A DNA stretch of 25,394 bases, from assembly GCA_023430775.1 (NCBI GenBank), contig JAEYYY010000094.1:1-25394 (forward strand). The letters are read 5' to 3'. Shown here piece after piece: positions 1-9,842 of this stretch (its first letter is position 1; each line of letters begins with the position of its first letter). Position numbers and translations under genes: made by a program. The notes under the pieces are model-generated. The model saw only the letters and a list, made by a program, of their open reading frames with translations, made no database searches and had not been told where the DNA came from. This DNA is from Pseudomonadota bacterium (GTDB lineage: Bacteria > Myxococcota_A > Polyangia > Haliangiales > Haliangiaceae).

Positions 1-1092
<1,092 letters not shown>

Positions 1093-1120
1093 TGCGCGAG
1101 CGAAGAGGGGCGTCGAGATA

Positions 1121-1336
1121 ATGGATCCGAAGGGCGTCGGGACGGTCTCCGTCGAGCTCAACCACACGCTGGCCGAGCTCCTGGCCAGGCTGTGCGTCGA
1201 GCTGGAAACCGATGACTACACGGGCGTGATCTCGCGCGCGCTCGGCCTGCTCGACATGGTGCAGCACACCAAGCGGCAGGGCGGCCGGCTGTGTTTCATC
1301 AACAACCGCGGCGAGACCGCCGACGTGGTCTTCTAA
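1121..1336 (+). CDS. Small conserved-looking protein between prkA and yeaH, possible ribbon-helix-helix-like fold
   Basis: This 71-residue reading frame starts with ATG 28 bases after the prkA stop and ends 10 bases before the DUF444 start, so it sits inside the operon. The product opens with a short strand-like segment (VGTVSVELNHT), then two predicted helices (LAELLARLCVELE and TGVISRALGLLDMVQHTKR), and ends in a beta hairpin-like tail (GGRLCFINNRGETADVVF). The strand-helix-helix order resembles CopG/Arc-type ribbon-helix-helix proteins, but no DNA-binding residues can be assigned with confidence. A purine-rich tract (gaagagggg) about 10-20 bases upstream may serve as the ribosome binding site. 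The context suggests an accessory or regulatory partner of PrkA/YeaH. The function is unknown. Confidence 0.8.
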   Translation: MDPKGVGTVSVELNHTLAELLARLCVELETDDYTGVISRALGLLDMVQHTKRQGGRLCFINNRGETADVVF

Positions 1337-1340
1337 GGAG
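1335..1340 (+). promoter_or_regulatory. Strong Shine-Dalgarno site overlapping the stop codon of the small gene
   Basis: The sequence aaggag overlaps the TAA stop (1334-1336) of the 71-residue protein gene and lies 6 bases before the ATG at 1347. It fixes the start of the DUF444 gene and suggests translational coupling. Confidence 0.75.
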
Positions 1341-1346
1341 TCAGCG

Positions 1347-2452
<1,106 letters not shown>

Positions 2453-2456
<4 letters not shown>

Positions 2457-4018
2457 CCTCCGCCGATGAGGGCGAGCACCGGCTCAAGGTCCTCCTCGCG
2501 TGTACCAAGGGGATCATCTTCGAGCTCGATCGCGACTCGCGCTACATCGGTGTGTGGACCCACGACGAGCGGCTGCTCGCGAAGCCGCGGGAAGAGCTGC
2601 TCGGCCGCACGATCGGCGACATTCTCGGGTCATCCCACGGCGCGGTGTTCGCCGGCATGATCCAGCGCGTCTGCGACACCGGGATTCCGGAGACGCTCGA
2701 GTACGAGCTCGACACCCAGGGCGGCAAGCGCCTGTGCTTCGCCGCCGACATCGTGCAGGCGCCGGAGCTGCCGGGCCGTCCGAAATCGGTGGTGTGCCTG
2801 GTGCGCGACACCACCGCGCACAAGCAGCTCGAGGAGCAGCTGCGGCAGGCGCAGAAGCTCGAGGCGATCGGCCGGCTCGCCGGTGGCATCGCGCACGACT
2901 TCAACAACATCCTGACGACGATCATCGGCTACAGCGAGATGTTGCTCGGCGGCCTCGAGGAGGACACCGCGCACTTCACGCAAGCCAAGCGCATTCGCCA
3001 TGCCGCGGCGCGCGCCTCGGCGCTGACCAATCAGCTCCTGGCCTACGGCCGGCGTCAGGTGCTGATGCCCGAGGATCTCGACGTCAACGCGGTGATCGCG
3101 AACATGGCAGAGATGCTGCGCCGGCTGCTCGGCGAGCACATGGTGCTCGAGCTGCAACTGAACGACGTCGGTGGTGCCAAGGTCGATCGCAGCGGGCTCG
3201 AGCAGATGATCATGAACCTGTCGATCAACGCGCGCGATGCGGTCGGCACGTCGGGCCGGCTGGTGATCCGCACCGAGCGCGCGGATCTCGACGAGGCGTT
3301 CTGCGCGTCGCGCGAGATCGCCCCGGGGCGCTACGTCCGGATCGTCGCGGCCGATAACGGCGTGGGGATGGACGAGGAGACGCGCGCGCGGGTGTTCGAG
3401 CCGTTCTTCACCACCAAGGAGCTCGGCAAGGGTACCGGGCTCGGCCTATCGACGGTCTACGGCATCGTCAAGCAGAGCGCCGGTCACATCGAGGTCGAGA
3501 GCGTCGTCGGGGAAGGCTCGCGGTTCGCGATCTACTTGCCGTACGCGCCGGTGCCGCCGCCGGTGGTCGCGGTTCCCGAGGCGCCCAAGATCCGCCGGCC
3601 GGTCGGGACGCCGACCGTGCTGGTCGCCGAGGACGATCTCGGCGTGCGCACGCTGCTCCATCGCTACCTCAAGCGCTCCGGCTACGAGGTCGTCCTCGCG
3701 TGCTCCGGCGAGCAGGCGGTCGAGGCGGCGAAGGGGCGCGTCATCGATCTTCTGGTCACCGACATGGTGATGCCGGGCATGGGCGGCGATCAGCTGGCGA
3801 CCGCGCTGCGTGCCGAACAGCCCCACCTGGGCATCCTCTACATCTCGGGCTATCCGGATGCAGCCGAGGTCGCACTCCTCGATCACAGTCTGTTCCTGCG
3901 CAAGCCATTCACGCGTCAGGATCTGGTCTCGCGCCTCGAGCAACTGATGGCTGCGGATCCCCACCACCACCCCGCGTCCGCCGGTGAGTTCGGCGGTATG
4001 CTCGACGAGGTCGACTGA
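2453..4018 (+). CDS. Hybrid sensor histidine kinase: PAS - HisKA - HATPase - receiver
   Basis: The 521-residue protein begins with a PAS-like sensor domain (about residues 10-125; LACTKGIIFELDRDSRYIG, LLGRTIGDILG). A HisKA dimerisation domain follows, with the phospho-acceptor His148 in GGIAHDFNNILTTIIGYSEM. The HATPase domain has N-box NLSINARDAV, G1-box ADNGVGMD, F-box FEPFFTTKELG and G2-box GTGLGLSTVYGIVKQ. A C-terminal receiver domain carries an acidic pocket (VAEDD) and phospho-acceptor Asp437 in LLVTDMVMPGMGG. No transmembrane segment or signal peptide is visible, so it is probably cytoplasmic. The ATG overlaps the yeaH stop by four bases and spoVR starts two bases after its stop. Such coupling argues that the kinase belongs to the PrkA/YeaH/SpoVR response. 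No DNA-binding response regulator is encoded beside it. Confidence 0.95.
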
Positions 4019-4020
4019 TC

Positions 4021-6738
4021 ATGACTATCAAGAGGTTCCCGGCATATCTGCGCGACATGCAGGAGGAGATCGAGGGCTATGCCAAGGCGTACGGCCTCGA
4101 CTTCTTTCCGATCCTCTACGAGGTCCTCGACTACAAGACGATGAACGAGGTCGCCGCGTACGGCGGCTTCCCGACGCGCTACCCGCACTGGCGCTTCGGC
4201 ATGGACTACGAGCAGCTGTCGAAGTCGTACGAGTGGGGGCTCTCGAAGATCTACGAGATGGTGATCAACACCAACCCGGCCTACGCGTACCTGCTCGAGG
4301 GCAACTCGCTCACCGATCAGAAGATCGTGATGGCGCACGTCTGCGCGCACGTCGACTTCTTCAAGAACAACTACTTCTTCAGCAAGACCAACCGGAAGAT
4401 GATCGACGGCATGGCGAACCACTCCGCGCGAGTGCGTCGCCACATGGACCGTCAGGGTCAGGAGGTCGTCGAGGACTTCATCGATACCTGCCTGTCGATC
4501 GAGAACCTGATCGATCCGATGTCGCCGTACATCGTGCGAACGCGCGAGCGCACGCCCGAGGATCTGGAGGACGACGACAACCGCGACAAGTCCGGGCGCC
4601 TGCGCGCGAAGGGCTACATGGAGTCGTTCATCAACCCGCCCGAGTACCTCGCCGCGCAGAAGAAGAAGCGCGAGGACGAGGAGAAGCGGGCGCGCCGCCG
4701 GTTCCCCGAGCATCCGCAGCGCGACGTGATGGCGTTCTTGATCCAGCACGCGCCGCTCGAGCACTGGCAGCGCGACTGCCTCGAGATCGTGCGAGACGAG
4801 GCCTACTACTTCGCGCCGCAGGCGATGACGAAGATACTCAATGAAGGTTGGGCCTGTCTGACGCCGGAAAGCTTGGTGTTCACGGATGCTGGTGTGATCA
4901 CGATGAAAGAACTAGTGCGCGAGGAAGCGCACGTAGTGTTCGATGGTGAGAAGCGGCAACGGGTTTACGATCGCAACATCATCTTCGATCACGAGACCGT
5001 GAAGGTGACTACCCGCCGCGGTCTCGTCATCGAAGGATCGAACAACCATCGTGTCCAACTTTCGGACCGAGCGACGTGGAAGCGGCTCGACGAGCTCGCG
5101 CCGGGTGACAGTGTTGCCATCACCGGCGGAGGCGATCTCTGGGCGACCAAAGAAGTGGGGATCCAGTGGATTCCCCCCTATCGAGTGACTCGCTCCGACG
5201 TCGCTGCTGGTGCTGGAGTCGATCTCCAGACCGTGGATCGCTACTACGCGGGATCTGTCATGTGCGTGGCGACGGCGGCGGCGATCAAGCAAGTTGCGTC
5301 TCTCGAGTACGAGCGAGAGGACAACCTCGCACTTCCGATCTCGATCAACAGGCGACACCCGATCCGGATCCCAGTGTCGCTGGACGAGCGAGTCGGCGCG
5401 TTCCTCGGTTACCTCATTGGCGATGGCCACATCAGTCGGGTCAAGCGGGTTCTTGGGCTCACCACCGAGGACATTCCACAGGCAACCCGGTTCGCCGAGC
5501 TATCGCACGAGCTCTTTGGTCTCCTCGCCTCCATGACTCTGGACGAGGGACGCTGGAGGGTCCTCCTTCACTCGGAACACCTGAGCGACTTGCTCGTTGA
5601 CTTCTTCGGGCTCACTCACGGACCGAGCGCACGCGATAAGCAGATCCCTCCACTCGTCATGCGTTCGCCCGAGCCTGTGGTGCGCGCCTTTCTCCGCGCG
5701 TACTTCGATTGCGACGGGCATGCCGGCAAACAGGGCGTCATCCTCAGCACCATGAGCGACAAGCTCGCGTCCCAGACGCAGCTCCTGTTGCTCAACTACG
5801 GGATCCTCAGTCGCAAGCGGAAGCAGACCGATGGGTGCTGGCATCTCGATATCTTCGGTGCCTCAGCGAAGGTGTTTTCCGAACGCATCGGGTTCGGTTT
5901 GGAGCGGAAGCAGAAGGAGCTCGACAAGTACGTAACGAATCGAAAGTGGTTCAAGAGGGAACGTTGGGACGACGAAGTCGTGAGCGTCGAGCGCGGTCGC
6001 TCCGACGTCTACGACATCTCGGTCACCGAGACGCATCGCTACGCCGCGGGCGGGTTCATCAACCACAACTCGTACTGGCACTCGAAGATCCTGACCGAGA
6101 AGGCCCTCACCGCCGCCGAAGTGATCGACTACGCCGATGCCAATTCGGGCGTGCTCGCAACCGCACCCGGCCGGCTGAATCCCTACAAGCTCGGCGTCGA
6201 GCTGCTTCGAAATATCGAGGATCGGTGGAACAAGGGGCAATTCGGCAAGGAGTGGGACGACTGCGAGATCATGGATCTCAAGCGCAACTGGGATCGCCGC
6301 ACTGGCCTCGGCATGAAGAGGCTGTTCGAGGTGCGCAAGCTCTACAACGACATCACCTTCATCGACGAGTTCTTCACCCTCGAGTTCTGCATCGAGCAGA
6401 AGTTCTATTCGTTCGGCTTCTCCGAGCGCAGCGGCAACTGGGAGATCATGAGCCGCGAGTTCAAGAAGGTGAAGGATCAGCTGCTGCGCATGCTGACCAA
6501 TCGCGGTCAACCGGTGATCGTCGTCGAGGATGGCAACTTCGAGAACAAGAGCGAGCTGCTGCTGCGGCATGTCCACGAAGGCACCGACCTCGACGGTAGC
6601 CAGGCGCGCGACACGCTGCGAAACGTCTCGAAGCTGTGGACGCGCCCGGTCAGCCTGCTGACGAAGATCGAGGGCAAGGGCAAGCTGCTTCGCTGCGACG
6701 ACGGCAACATCTCGGAACGGAGCGCTGAATACCAATGA
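4021..6738 (+). CDS. spoVR: SpoVR family protein, interrupted in frame by an intein
   Basis: The 905-residue precursor consists of extein 1 (residues 1-278), an intein (279-683) and extein 2 (684-905). The joined exteins make 500 residues, the normal SpoVR/YcgB length. Family signatures are YLRDMQEEIEGYAKAYGLDFF, NEVAAYGGFPTRYPHWRFG, AYLLEGNSLTDQKIVMAHV, NEGWA joined to SYWHSKIL across the intein, and NPYKLGVELLRNIEDRWNKG. SpoVR is needed for spore cortex formation in Bacillus. In other bacteria it is co-conserved with PrkA and YeaH in stress or sporulation responses; its biochemical activity is unknown. The gene starts two bases after the kinase stop, with a GAGG about 11 bases before the ATG, so translation is probably coupled. 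The mature protein should need splicing, because the break falls in a conserved motif. Confidence 0.96.
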   Translation: MTIKRFPAYLRDMQEEIEGYAKAYGLDFFPILYEVLDYKTMNEVAAYGGFPTRYPHWRFGMDYEQLSKSYEWGLSKIYEMVINTNPAYAYLLEGNSLTDQKIVMAHVCAHVDFFKNNYFFSKTNRKMIDGMANHSARVRRHMDRQGQEVVEDFIDTCLSIENLIDPMSPYIVRTRERTPEDLEDDDNRDKSGRLRAKGYMESFINPPEYLAAQKKKREDEEKRARRRFPEHPQRDVMAFLIQHAPLEHWQRDCLEIVRDEAYYFAPQAMTKILNEGWACLTPESLVFTDAGVITMKELVREEAHVVFDGEKRQRVYDRNIIFDHETVKVTTRRGLVIEGSNNHRVQLSDRATWKRLDELAPGDSVAITGGGDLWATKEVGIQWIPPYRVTRSDVAAGAGVDLQTVDRYYAGSVMCVATAAAIKQVASLEYEREDNLALPISINRRHPIRIPVSLDERVGAFLGYLIGDGHISRVKRVLGLTTEDIPQATRFAELSHELFGLLASMTLDEGRWRVLLHSEHLSDLLVDFFGLTHGPSARDKQIPPLVMRSPEPVVRAFLRAYFDCDGHAGKQGVILSTMSDKLASQTQLLLLNYGILSRKRKQTDGCWHLDIFGASAKVFSERIGFGLERKQKELDKYVTNRKWFKRERWDDEVVSVERGRSDVYDISVTETHRYAAGGFINHNSYWHSKILTEKALTAAEVIDYADANSGVLATAPGRLNPYKLGVELLRNIEDRWNKGQFGKEWDDCEIMDLKRNWDRRTGLGMKRLFEVRKLYNDITFIDEFFTLEFCIEQKFYSFGFSERSGNWEIMSREFKKVKDQLLRMLTNRGQPVIVVEDGNFENKSELLLRHVHEGTDLDGSQARDTLRNVSKLWTRPVSLLTKIEGKGKLLRCDDGNISERSAEYQ
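4855..6069 (+). mobile_element. Intein with LAGLIDADG homing endonuclease inside SpoVR
   Basis: A 405-residue in-frame insertion occupies residues 279-683 of the SpoVR precursor. Splicing block A is CLTPESLVFT, with Cys279 as first residue. Block B is GLVIEGSNNHRVQL, with the conserved His343; Ser340 stands where Thr is usual. Block F is VYDISVTETHRYAAGG, with Asp665 and His672. Block G is FINHN followed by Ser684 of the extein, so the penultimate His, terminal Asn and +1 nucleophile are all present: a standard class 1 intein. Between blocks B and F lie two dodecapeptide motifs, LGYLIGDGH (462-470, Asp468) and LRAYFDCDG (558-566, Asp565), typical of a LAGLIDADG endonuclease. A helix-turn-helix-like segment lies at about 389-428. 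Codon use differs from the exteins: 8 of the first 20 intein codons end in A or T, against 1 of 20 for spoVR codons 21-40. This suggests horizontal arrival. Confidence 0.95.
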
Positions 6739-6768
6739 GAGGTGTAGCTCGATGAGAGGTGTAGCTCG
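6735..6768 (+). repeat. Perfect 17-bp tandem duplication between spoVR and the PP2C gene
   Basis: The unit atgagaggtgtagctcg occurs twice back to back (6735-6751 and 6752-6768), and its first five bases recur at 6769-6773, where the PP2C gene starts. The first copy overlaps the spoVR stop codon (6736-6738). Each copy carries its own gagaggtg Shine-Dalgarno-like sequence and an ATGA. The likely origin is slippage duplication of the translational-coupling junction. Confidence 0.9.
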
Positions 6769-7722
6769 ATGAGATTGTGGGCGTGGGGACAGAGCGACCC
6801 CGGTCGCAAGCGCGAGCGCAACGAGGACGCGTACCTCGTCGATCCCGAGACCGGCATCATGGCCGTCGCGGATGGCATGGGCGGCCACCAGGGCGGCGCC
6901 ACGGCGAGCCGGATGGCGGTCGAGTACCTCGGCCGCGAGCTCGCCGATGCCCGCGGTAACTTCGAGAAGGCGCTCGCAGCTCAGCTGTCGGTGAGCCTGC
7001 GCACCACCGAGGAGATGCCGGCGGTCGACCCCGACATCGATCCGACCGACATCGCGCCCACCTCGCCGCGCCAGATCTCCGAGGCCGCCCATCAGATGAA
7101 GGTGCGGCCCGATCCGGCGGCACGTGGCGATGACCCGACGTTGCCGGCGGGTGCGGTCCTCGCGTTCTCGCCGGCGCTCGAGCTGATGCGCGGCGTGGTC
7201 AAGCGCGCGAGCGGCGCGATCTTCGAGGCGAGCTGGAACAAGCCAGAGCTGCGCGGCATGGGCACCACGTTGACGGCGGTGCTGGTGCACGGCGGCCGCG
7301 CGCACGTCGTCCATGCGGGCGACTCGCGCTGCTACATGTTCCGCGACGGCCACCTCAAGCAGCTCACCGACGATCACTCGTGGATCGCCGAGCAGCTGCG
7401 CAGCGGCCAGATCAGCGAGGCCGAGGCCAAGAGCAGCAAGTTCCGCCACGTGATCACGAAGTCGATCGGCTTCGAGCGCGACATCGAGGCCGACATGAAG
7501 AGCGTGCCGGTGTCGCCGGGCGATTGTTTCTTGCTGTGCAGCGATGGCATGTCGAACTACATCGAGCACGGCGAGCTCGAGCGCATCGTCGCGATGACCT
7601 GGTATCGCCGGCTGCCCGAGACGTTGATCGAGCTGGCGAACAATCGCGGCGGCGACGACAACATCACCGTCGTCGTCGGCCTGGTCGCCAACGCCCCGGC
7701 ACCGCCCCCGCCGAGCGCCTAG
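6769..7722 (+). CDS. PP2C-family Ser/Thr protein phosphatase
   Basis: This 317-residue protein has the PPM/PP2C signatures in order: SDPGRKRERNEDAY (Asp20), MAVADGMGGHQGG (Asp35), GTTLTAVLVHGGRAHVVHAGDSRCY, LTDDHSW, DCFLLCSDGMSNYI (Asp259) and GGDDNITVVV (Asp296/Asp297). The aspartates are the metal ligands of this family. A loop of roughly 80 residues (about 70-150), rich in Pro, Asp and Thr, is inserted between the second and third motifs, and the C-terminus is a Pro-rich tail. It is cytoplasmic, with no signal peptide. As last gene of the prkA-spoVR operon it may dephosphorylate targets of PrkA or of another Ser/Thr kinase; this is inferred from context only. The ATG at 6769 follows a duplicated junction carrying a good ribosome binding sequence. 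Confidence 0.95.
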   Translation: MRLWAWGQSDPGRKRERNEDAYLVDPETGIMAVADGMGGHQGGATASRMAVEYLGRELADARGNFEKALAAQLSVSLRTTEEMPAVDPDIDPTDIAPTSPRQISEAAHQMKVRPDPAARGDDPTLPAGAVLAFSPALELMRGVVKRASGAIFEASWNKPELRGMGTTLTAVLVHGGRAHVVHAGDSRCYMFRDGHLKQLTDDHSWIAEQLRSGQISEAEAKSSKFRHVITKSIGFERDIEADMKSVPVSPGDCFLLCSDGMSNYIEHGELERIVAMTWYRRLPETLIELANNRGGDDNITVVVGLVANAPAPPPPSA

Positions 7723-7723
7723 C

Positions 7724-9340
7724 TCACTCGCCGACGGCGACGTAGCGAACGAGCGCGCCTTCCTCGGCCTCGACCTCCTCGTAGTCGTCCTCGTCGATCT
7801 CGCGCTGGTCGATGACGATCACGTTGTCGAGCACCGCGCGAATGCGGGCGATCTGCTCGGCATCGAGACAGTTGCTCGACAGATCGATCGAGGCCAGGTG
7901 GCGGAACGCCGCTGCATGTTGCTCGAACAGCGCGGCCCCGCGACGCGCCAGCACGCCCTTCGACAGATCGAGCGAGGACAGCTGCGCCAGGATCTTCGAG
8001 TGCGCGAGCGCATCGATGGCATCCTCGACGAACTCGCAGTTGACGATGCCGAGGTGCCGCAGCGCCGGGAGACCGCGACCGTCGAGGATCGAGCGGATCG
8101 TTGCCACCGTGCCCTGCGCGCCGTAGTTCCCCGAGCCGAACCAGATCTCGAGGTGCTCGAGCTTCGGCCATGCCGCGTTGCAGATCGATTCGATCTCCGT
8201 GGCGGCGAGCCCGCCGGACTCGCGGATGAACGTCTTCAGGTTCGGTAGCGCGAGCTCGCCGAGGTCGCCGCCGGCACCCGATTTGAGGTGCAGTACCTCG
8301 AGGCCGGTGAACGGTGCGAACAGCCCGCCGAGGTCGCCCATCGCCGCCCAGCTGATCTCGCAATCGGTGTACTCGTAGTCATCGAATCGGAGCTCGCGGA
8401 TGCGCTCGGGGTGCGGTGCCTCGGCGAGCGCGCGCAGCGTCGGCGCCCAGTCGTTGCGATCGGTGTAGCCGGCGAGTCCGAACCGGAGCTCGTCGACGAA
8501 GCGCCCGAGCGTGCAGCTGCGTACCGCGCGCGCGGCGTCGGCGAGCGTGATCGGATCGGACTCGTCGACATCGCGCGGCTTGATCCCGGCGCGGCGAGGA
8601 AAGCCGTGGCGACGCTCCATGGTGACGAGCTCGGAAGCGATGCCGAGGTGCTCGAGCTCCGCCGCGAAGCGGTTGTACGCCTCGTTGTCCGAGCGACAGG
8701 TCGCCAGCTCGCCGAGCGGATCGCCTTGCTCCAGCAACCAGTCGGCATAGACACTCCACGGCGCGGGATCGTCGCCTGCGCTCCAGCACTGCGCTTCGAG
8801 GTCGGGCTCGGTCTTTGCCTCGACCACCGACGACGACTGGATCTGTCGCCAGCCCTCCTCGCGCGCGGTCTGGACGGCTTCGGTGAACGCGTCGCTGGCG
8901 CTCGCGATCGATTCGAAGGTCTCCTCGGTTCGCTTCGAGGCGTCGGGATCGTCCGCCAGCTCGAGTGGGCCGCTCCACTCGATCACCATGCGGTCGCGCT
9001 GGATCACCTCGTAGAACCGCGCCGGTTTCGGATAGCGCCGGTACGAGGTCTTCTCCTCGGCCTTGATCTCGAATCGCACGGAGCGCTCGACCGGCGCCTC
9101 GTCAACAGCCGGCGCCACCGCGTTCGGCGCCTCCGGCGGTGGCGCTGCTTGAACCTCGACGTAGCCATGCTCGCGCTGCTTGGCGATCTGCATGTCGCGA
9201 TAAGCGACCGCAGCGGCCGTCGAGGCGAGGGTGCGATCGATGCGTTGCTCGGCACCACCGGCCTTGCCCCACACGATCTGGACACGCTGATCGAGCACCA
9301 CGATCGACCACCAGCGATCACCGAGCTCGAACCGCCGCAT
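7724..9340 (-). CDS. WGR / TIGR02996-type / leucine-rich repeat protein
   Basis: The 538-residue protein starts with a WGR-like domain (about 1-65; VQIVWGKAGGAEQRIDRTLAS). The section at about 183-225, with WSVYADWLLEQGDPLGELATC, matches the 'repeat-companion' motif TIGR02996. That motif is abundant in myxobacteria and is typically followed by repeats. The C-terminal half has irregular leucine-rich repeats (LRHLGIVNCEF, LSSLDLSKG, LASIDLSSNCLDAEQIARIR). The protein ends in a strongly acidic tail. No signal peptide is visible. It is the last gene of a three-gene operon behind two lipoproteins, 13 bases after the second one. Its stop is one base from the stop of the convergent PP2C gene. WGR domains are known from PARP-like and MolR-type proteins and are thought to bind nucleic acid. 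The function of this combination is unknown. Confidence 0.85.
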   Translation of the reverse strand: MRRFELGDRWWSIVVLDQRVQIVWGKAGGAEQRIDRTLASTAAAVAYRDMQIAKQREHGYVEVQAAPPPEAPNAVAPAVDEAPVERSVRFEIKAEEKTSYRRYPKPARFYEVIQRDRMVIEWSGPLELADDPDASKRTEETFESIASASDAFTEAVQTAREEGWRQIQSSSVVEAKTEPDLEAQCWSAGDDPAPWSVYADWLLEQGDPLGELATCRSDNEAYNRFAAELEHLGIASELVTMERRHGFPRRAGIKPRDVDESDPITLADAARAVRSCTLGRFVDELRFGLAGYTDRNDWAPTLRALAEAPHPERIRELRFDDYEYTDCEISWAAMGDLGGLFAPFTGLEVLHLKSGAGGDLGELALPNLKTFIRESGGLAATEIESICNAAWPKLEHLEIWFGSGNYGAQGTVATIRSILDGRGLPALRHLGIVNCEFVEDAIDALAHSKILAQLSSLDLSKGVLARRGAALFEQHAAAFRHLASIDLSSNCLDAEQIARIRAVLDNVIVIDQREIDEDDYEEVEAEEGALVRYVAVGE

Positions 9341-9353
9341 TGCGGCGCGTAGC

Positions 9354-9842
9354 TTAGCGTGACGCGCTGGCGGGCACAGCGATCGTCGCGGGCGGCGACG
9401 GTTGCGGCGGCGGGACGACGGTGACGGTCACCAGGCGCGTCTTGCCCGAGCCGCGCACCGTGAGCTTTGCAGGCCCCGGTGTCTTGCCGATCACGACGAA
9501 GCCGCTGGTCGGCTGCGCGTCGCGCGTGTACGCGTGCTGCTCGAGCTGGCCGATCGACGCCTTGCGGACCTCGACGTTCGCCGAGTCCGACTGCACGTCG
9601 AGGTGCTCGCACGGCGCGCCGCGATAGCAGGCGAGCGCGATCGCGACACCGGTCGACAGCTCGAGCCGGTAGCTCTTGAGCCCCCAGAAGCCGGTCACCG
9701 GGTCGAGCCGGGCGACGCGACCGGCGGGCGGCGTCGACTGCGCGATCAGCGTCGGACCGCAGGCGCTCGCGAGCACGGCGATCACCGCGAAGGCGACGAC
9801 GAGATACGCCGCGCCGACAAACGAACGTTCGGTGTCGTTCAT
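9354..9842 (-). CDS. Small lipoprotein of unknown function
   Basis: The chosen start, MNDTERSFVG, gives 162 residues; a longer open frame upstream only shadows the neighbouring gene. The start forms an ATGA overlap with the stop of the preceding gene. A hydrophobic segment (residues 9-27) ends in the lipobox LASAC, with Cys28 as the lipidation site. The mature part is short and beta-rich (VIGKTPGPAKLTVRGSGKTRLVTVTVV), like a bacterial Ig-like or BIG2-type fold, and ends in a Pro/Ala-rich tail. Two cysteines in CYRGAPC could form a disulfide. It probably acts together with the similar lipoprotein encoded just upstream. The function is not known. Confidence 0.8.
   Translation of the reverse strand: MNDTERSFVGAAYLVVAFAVIAVLASACGPTLIAQSTPPAGRVARLDPVTGFWGLKSYRLELSTGVAIALACYRGAPCEHLDVQSDSANVEVRKASIGQLEQHAYTRDAQPTSGFVVIGKTPGPAKLTVRGSGKTRLVTVTVVPPPQPSPPATIAVPASASR

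Noticed and set aside
4855..6069. Insertion in spoVR as an insertion sequence or self-splicing intron
   Set aside because: The frame stays open throughout, no inverted or target repeats flank it, and protein-splicing motifs are at both ends, so an intein explains it.
5863..7569. 568-residue - strand open frame opposite spoVR and PP2C
   Set aside because: It covers the 3' part of spoVR and most of PP2C in antisense, and no domain was recognised.
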